Below, in pieces: positions 6,308 through 9,820 of a DNA stretch of 9,820 nucleotides (position 1 is the stretch's first letter; each line of letters starts with the position of its first letter). Below the pieces are notes generated by a model, which ran no database searches, was not told where the DNA came from, and saw only the letters and a program-made list of their open reading frames with translations. Origin of the DNA: Stagnihabitans sp043738565 (GTDB taxonomy: Bacteria; Pseudomonadota; Alphaproteobacteria; Rhodobacterales; Rhodobacteraceae); NCBI GenBank assembly GCA_043738565.1, contig JAYUGA010000268.1:1-9820 (forward strand). The letters run 5' to 3'. The position numbers were made by a program, and so were the translations under genes.

Positions 6308-7104
6308 CACGCGGGCCTTGCGGCGCGGGTGAACAGGCGGTCGAAATTGGCGCAGGTGGCGGCGGCGAATTCTGCCTCGGTGATGCCGTAGATGGCGGCT
6401 CCGGCCTTGGCGGTGAAGGCGGTGTAGGCCGGTTCGTTGCGACGCCCGCGATGCGGGGCCGGGGCGAGGTAGGGGCTGTCGGTCTCGGTCAGGATGCGGT
6501 TCAGCGGGGCGGCGGCGAAGATGTCGCGCAAGGCGGCGCTTTTGGGGAAGGTCGGGATGCCGGACATCGAGAGGTAGAAGCCCATCTCCAACGCGGCCTG
6601 GGCAAGGGCCGCGCCGGAGGAAAAGCAATGCATCACGCAGGGATAGGGGTGTTTCTTCATGCCTTGCATGAGGATGCGGGCGACATCGTCGTCGGCGGCG
6701 CGGGCGTGGATGATCAGCGGCAGTTGGGTTTGCTGCGCTGCCTCGATATGGATATGCAGCGAGGTCTGCTGGATCGCGGCAGTTTCGGCGGTGTAGTGGT
6801 AGTCGAGGCCGGTCTCACCGATGCCGACGAATTTTGGATGCCGCGCCAGAGCCACCAGTTGCTCCACCGTGGCAAGCGGTTCCTCGGCGGCGCTCATCGG
6901 GTGGGTGCCTGCGGCGTAGAACACGCCGTCATTGGCCTCGGCGATGGCGCGGACACTGGGTTCGTTGCGCAGACGGGTGCAGATCGTGACCATGCGGGTG
7001 ACGCCAGCGGCGCGGGCGCGGGCAATGATCTCGGGCAGTTCGCCGTTGAAATCGGGGAAGTCGAGGTGGCAGTGGCTGTCCACCAGTTGGAGTCGGTCGG
7101 CCAT
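6307..7104 (-). CDS. ycfH: TatD/YcfH-family metal-dependent hydrolase
   Basis: Cytoplasmic amidohydrolase-fold enzyme; members of this family show metal-dependent DNase activity, and some (DtdA-like) have other roles. The 265-residue length is normal. The full ligand set is visible: His11 and His13 (DSHCHLD), Glu97 (GETGLDY), His133 (IIHARAAD), His159 (MHCFSSG) and Asp209 (TETDSPYLAP). The HRGRRNEP segment (218-225) is also typical. The position directly after holB matches E. coli tmk-holB-ycfH, hence the symbol. I chose ATG at 7104 (TGATG overlap with holB) over GTG at 7107, because an AGAGGG at 7109-7114 is 4 nt from the ATG but only 1 nt from the GTG. The stop overlaps the start of the MBL-fold gene by one base, so translation is probably coupled. 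Confidence 0.93.
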   Translation of the reverse strand: MADRLQLVDSHCHLDFPDFNGELPEIIARARAAGVTRMVTICTRLRNEPSVRAIAEANDGVFYAAGTHPMSAAEEPLATVEQLVALARHPKFVGIGETGLDYHYTAETAAIQQTSLHIHIEAAQQTQLPLIIHARAADDDVARILMQGMKKHPYPCVMHCFSSGAALAQAALEMGFYLSMSGIPTFPKSAALRDIFAAAPLNRILTETDSPYLAPAPHRGRRNEPAYTAFTAKAGAAIYGITEAEFAAATCANFDRLFTRAARPA

Positions 7105-8228
7105 CACACCCTCTGGGCGAGCATTCCCGCCGTCTCGTCGATCTTCAGGACCATATCCATGAGAAGGGCGGCAGGGTCAAGGTTGACCGCCTTGCCACGT
7201 CTGGCGCGGACGCCAAGCGATTGCGCCAGATCGGCCCAGTGGCGGGCGACCGCAGGGGTGGGGGCGAGGCGTTCGAGCAGGGCGGCTTCGCCCTTGGCGG
7301 CTTCGGGCGGCAGGGCGTGCAGGGTTCCGGCGCGGGCGGTGCGGGCAAGGAACAGGTCGATCAGGGTGACGATCAGGTCAAACTGCGCCTCTGCCCCCCG
7401 GCCAGCCCCGGCCTCGGCCAGTGCTATCGCCATCGGTCGGTCAAGGCGGGGAAGGGTGGATAACAGCCGGATCAGCGTCGAATACAGCTTCAATCCCTCC
7501 AGATTGGTCAGCCGGAACGCCTCTCCCACCGAACCGCCCGCCAATTCGGCCAAGGGGATGCGCTCCTCTGGCGCAACCTCGCCACCGGCCTGGGTCAGCG
7601 CATCCGACAGTTCGGCCGGCGACAAGGGTTGCAACCGCAATTCGCGGCAACGAGAGCGGATGGTGGGCAGAAGCCGCCCCGGTTGGTGGGAAATCAGCAG
7701 GATCGTGACCTTGGCGGGCGGTTCCTCCAGCAATTTCAAAAGGGCGTTGGCGGCCTGATTGGTCATTTCGTCTGCAGAATCAAAGATGGCAACGCGGTGG
7801 CCGCCGTCGGCGGCGGACAGGTTGAAGAAGTCCTTAGCCGCGCGCACATCCTCGACCGAAATCACGTTCCGCAGCTTCTTGGTGTCGGGGTTGATCGTGC
7901 GGCGGACCAGATGCAGGCGTGACTCAGACAGGGCCAAAAGGCGGCGGGCGATGGGGTTGGTGTCGGGGATGTCGAGGGTTTCAGGCGGAGGCGGCGCGAA
8001 CATGCCGCCGTGCCTATCCGGCGAGGCCAGCAGAAACCGCGCAATCCGCCAGGCCAGTGTCGCCTTGCCCACGCCGCGCGGGCCGGTGATCAGCCAGCCG
8101 TGGTGCAGACGTTCGGAATTGTAGGTACTCAGGAACGCCGCCTCAGCCTCATCTTGCCCAATCAGCCGGGCCGTGGCACGTGGATGCGGCGCGCCGTCGA
8201 TCTGGTCGGGTTCGGTGTCGTCGCTCAT
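7104..8228 (-). CDS. holB: DNA polymerase III delta' subunit (clamp loader)
   Basis: Component of the clamp loader that places the beta sliding clamp on DNA. The 374-residue AAA+ protein has IGQDEAEAAF at the N-terminus, HHGWLITGPRGVGKATLAWR with an intact Walker A (GPRGVGKAT, 49-57), a Walker B-like VAIFDSADEMT (146-156), NALLKLLEEPP (161-171) and the SRC sensor motif (Ser192-Arg193-Cys194). E. coli delta' has a degenerate P-loop and a four-cysteine zinc module; here the P-loop looks complete and Cys194 is the only cysteine I can find, so no zinc module is possible. The region where it would sit (about 70-110) holds a proline-rich insert instead. The ATG overlaps the TGA of tmk by 4 nt (ATGA), and no clear ribosome site is seen, which points to translational coupling. 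The synteny with tmk and a TatD-family gene supports delta' rather than DnaX. Confidence 0.93.
   Translation of the reverse strand: MSDDTEPDQIDGAPHPRATARLIGQDEAEAAFLSTYNSERLHHGWLITGPRGVGKATLAWRIARFLLASPDRHGGMFAPPPPETLDIPDTNPIARRLLALSESRLHLVRRTINPDTKKLRNVISVEDVRAAKDFFNLSAADGGHRVAIFDSADEMTNQAANALLKLLEEPPAKVTILLISHQPGRLLPTIRSRCRELRLQPLSPAELSDALTQAGGEVAPEERIPLAELAGGSVGEAFRLTNLEGLKLYSTLIRLLSTLPRLDRPMAIALAEAGAGRGAEAQFDLIVTLIDLFLARTARAGTLHALPPEAAKGEAALLERLAPTPAVARHWADLAQSLGVRARRGKAVNLDPAALLMDMVLKIDETAGMLAQRV
7109..7114 (-). promoter_or_regulatory. Ribosome binding site deciding the TatD-family start
   Basis: AGAGGG on the minus strand lies inside the last codons of holB, 4 nt before ATG at 7104 and 1 nt before GTG at 7107. 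The spacing favours ATG. Confidence 0.5.
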
Positions 8229-9013
8229 GTGAGGTGAACTGTGGCTAGGGCGGTGACGTCGCTAGCCACCTCGGCCGGAGCGCGGTCGCCGTTTATGACG
8301 CGAAAGCGAGTGGGATGGGATTTGGCGAGGGCAAGAAAGCCGTCGCGCATCTGAGCTTGGAAAAGACCACCAAAGGTTTCGAAGCGATCTTCAGGCATCC
8401 TTCCCTCCCTTATCAAAGCGGCCGCTCCCTTCAGCGCCTTTGCTTTGTCGCTTGCTTCGCGCGAAATTGCCTCCGTCATTTCTGACGACATAATCAGCCC
8501 TTGGGATTCCATGGCTTCAGCCTGAGTGTGTTTGCTTCGTGCGAACGTGGACTGTTCATCGGCAAGTCGCTTAAGACTACGTTCAAGCGCCTTCTTGGGG
8601 GCCATGTCGATCAGAAAGGTCAGGTCGGGCTCCACCCCGATCATCAGATCATGCAACTGGTCCACTACCACTGCCAGATCGCCGCGCGAAATGCCCTGAT
8701 ACATCCGGGTCGAATCGGCGAAGCGGTCGGTGATCACCACATCGCCCCGCGCCAAAGCCGGGCGGATGGTCTTTTCCAGATGATCGCGGCGGGCGGCGGT
8801 GAACAGCAGGATCTCGGTTTCCGGCGACCAGCGGGAGGGCGCGCCTTCCAGCACCAGACGGCGGATTTCCTCGGCCCCCGGACTGCCGCCGGGTTCGCGG
8901 GTCAGGGTGACGGCATGGCCGACCTTGCGCAAAGCATCGGCCAACAGCCGCGCCTGCGTCGATTTGCCGGAACCGTCCACGCCTTCAAAGCTGAGGAACC
9001 GCCCCGCCGCCAA
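8225..9013 (-). CDS. tmk: Thymidylate kinase with an extended LID region
   Basis: Phosphorylates dTMP to dTDP in the dTTP pathway. The 262-residue protein has the P-loop FEGVDGSGKST (9-19), TREPGG (38-43), the DRFADST motif (96-102) with MYQG after it, and a C-terminal EDRFETFGGLFQ element. Bacterial Tmk is usually about 205-215 residues. The excess lies between ALERSLKRL (142-150) and MPEDRFE (206-212), in the LID region that closes over ATP. That segment is rich in Ser, Glu, Lys and Gln and lies in a low-GC part of the gene. The start is TTG at 9013: the P-loop begins too close for any later start, and an in-frame TAG (end of the carboxypeptidase gene) lies 3 nt upstream. A GAGCGG at 9024-9029 may be a weak ribosome site. 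All core motifs are intact, so the enzyme is probably active. Confidence 0.92.
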   Translation of the reverse strand: MAAGRFLSFEGVDGSGKSTQARLLADALRKVGHAVTLTREPGGSPGAEEIRRLVLEGAPSRWSPETEILLFTAARRDHLEKTIRPALARGDVVITDRFADSTRMYQGISRGDLAVVVDQLHDLMIGVEPDLTFLIDMAPKKALERSLKRLADEQSTFARSKHTQAEAMESQGLIMSSEMTEAISREASDKAKALKGAAALIREGRMPEDRFETFGGLFQAQMRDGFLALAKSHPTRFRVINGDRAPAEVASDVTALATVHLT

Positions 9014-9016
9014 GGC

Positions 9017-9820
9017 CTAGACGCCGCTCAGATAGCGGTCGCGCAACTGGTTGGCGGCGGTGATCAGCCGTTCCAGAAAGCCCGCCTGCTGCACATCGCT
9101 TTCGGCGATCAGATCGACGCGGGATTCGGGCATGTCGGGGATGCGGATCACCAGATCGGCGAGCTTGGTGCCCTTGGTGATCGGGGCCTGCAACGGGCCG
9201 GTATAGACGACTTCCGCCGCGATGCCGCCCTGGGCCAGCGCCGGCAACAGCAGCCGGAGATCGGCGGCAGGCACCAGCCCGACCTTGGCGGCCGCGCCCA
9301 TGTAGACATCGGCCTCTGCCACCCGGGCACCGGCCTTGATCACGGTTTTCAGCGTGAACTGGCGAAAGGCCCAGGAGGTGATCCGTTCAGCCTCATCCGC
9401 GCGTTGCTTGTCGGTGGTCATGCCGTTGAACGCAAAGATGATCCGGCGGTCGCCCTGCTTGACCGAGCCGACCATGCCATAGCCCGCCTCGTCGGTATGG
9501 CCGGTCTTCAGCCCATCCGCGCCGATGTTCAGCTTTAACAATGGGTTGCGGTTGTTGGCGTTGGCCGGAGCGCGGTTTTTATAGTTGTATTCGGTTTGCG
9601 AAAAAGTGGCATAAAGCTCGGGGTAGGTGGTGATGATATGCATCGACAGCAGGCCCAAATCCTGCATGCTCATCCTTTGGCCAGGGTCGGGCCAGCCGCT
9701 GGAATTGGCGAAGGAGGAGTTGACCAGACCCAGCGTTTTCGCCCGTTCGGTCATCTTGCGGGCAAACTCCGCCTCTGACCCCTCCAGCCCTTCGGCGACC
9801 ACCGTGCAGGCGTCGTTGCC
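9017..9820 (-). CDS. D-alanyl-D-alanine carboxypeptidase (PBP5/DacC-like), 5' end outside window
   Basis: Serine peptidase that trims the terminal D-Ala of peptidoglycan stem peptides in the periplasm. Only the C-terminal 267 residues are in the window. At the right edge the frame reads GNDACTVVAEGLEGSE, which is the GN of the family's SGN motif; its Ser, the SxxK nucleophile motif and the signal peptide are encoded beyond 9820. The third active-site motif KTG is present at 9500-9508 (GLKTGHTDEAGYG). After it comes a PBP5-type C-terminal beta domain and an end (ERLITAANQLRDRYLSGV) that could be the amphipathic membrane anchor. A GTG at 9802 could be mistaken for the start, but the homology runs straight through it. 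It stops with TAG at 9017-9019, 3 nt before and in frame with the tmk start. Expected to be the first or an early gene of the minus-strand operon. Confidence 0.9.
   Translation of the reverse strand, partial: GNDACTVVAEGLEGSEAEFARKMTERAKTLGLVNSSFANSSGWPDPGQRMSMQDLGLLSMHIITTYPELYATFSQTEYNYKNRAPANANNRNPLLKLNIGADGLKTGHTDEAGYGMVGSVKQGDRRIIFAFNGMTTDKQRADEAERITSWAFRQFTLKTVIKAGARVAEADVYMGAAAKVGLVPAADLRLLLPALAQGGIAAEVVYTGPLQAPITKGTKLADLVIRIPDMPESRVDLIAESDVQQAGFLERLITAANQLRDRYLSGV

Noticed and set aside
5504..6628. Longer form of the MBL-fold protein starting at 6628
   Set aside because: The added N-terminal part is out-of-frame TatD-gene sequence without family similarity; conserved sequence starts at the ATG at 6307.
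6451..7758. 435-codon plus-strand open frame opposite the TatD-family and holB genes
   Set aside because: Gly/Arg-rich and antisense to two genes with complete catalytic or AAA+ motifs.
9017..9019. The TAG between the carboxypeptidase and tmk frames as a true gene fusion or recoding site
   Set aside because: Both proteins have natural ends at this point and there is no recoding element I can recognise; simple termination and restart is the plainer reading.
8501..9538. 345-codon plus-strand open frame opposite tmk and the carboxypeptidase gene
   Set aside because: Antisense shadow; composition typical of complemented GC-rich codons.

Overview
The window looks like a chromosomal segment of a GC-rich alphaproteobacterium, most likely a Rhodobacteraceae (Rhodobacter/Paracoccus/Roseobacter-type) genome. 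This rests on the high GC content, the protein style, and a cell-envelope peptidase-tmk-holB-TatD-MBL gene order that I associate with that group. The taxonomic call is inference from gene content; no rRNA or other marker is present. Coding density is very high and no stretch over 300 bases lacks a gene. I saw no tRNA or rRNA gene, CRISPR array, insertion sequence or phage gene.

Left part (1-4491, plus strand): a polyamine-type ABC importer operon. It encodes a periplasmic binding protein (85-1158), two inner-membrane permeases (1214-2470 and 2480-3454) and an agmatinase-family ureohydrolase (3535-4491). The ATPase subunit is not in the window and is probably encoded just upstream. The natural reading is uptake of agmatine, another polyamine or a guanidino compound, followed by hydrolysis of a guanidino group to urea plus an amine. 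The operon has strong stem-loops at two gene junctions. One is a 13-bp hairpin between the binding protein and the first permease. The other is an AT-rich perfect palindrome, followed by a second hairpin, between the second permease and the agmatinase. They are well placed to set different expression levels within one transcript.

Right part (4564-9820, minus strand): six tightly packed genes, read right to left. They are a D-Ala-D-Ala carboxypeptidase (cut by the window end), thymidylate kinase (tmk), DNA polymerase III delta' (holB), a TatD/YcfH-family metal-dependent hydrolase, a PhnP-like metallo-beta-lactamase-fold hydrolase and an AEC (auxin efflux carrier) family permease. Junctions are 4-nt or 1-nt overlaps or gaps of a few nucleotides, so translational coupling is likely. 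The two operons converge across a 72-nt gap at 4492-4563.

Most of the content is ordinary housekeeping and transport. The points most worth a second look are an apparent ~55-residue extra segment in the LID region of Tmk, within a low-GC stretch; the TTG start of tmk three bases after the in-frame stop of the preceding gene; the structured junctions of the ABC operon; a ~145-residue periplasmic domain in the first permease; and a delta' subunit with an intact P-loop but no zinc-module cysteines. I did not find a convincing wholly new system.
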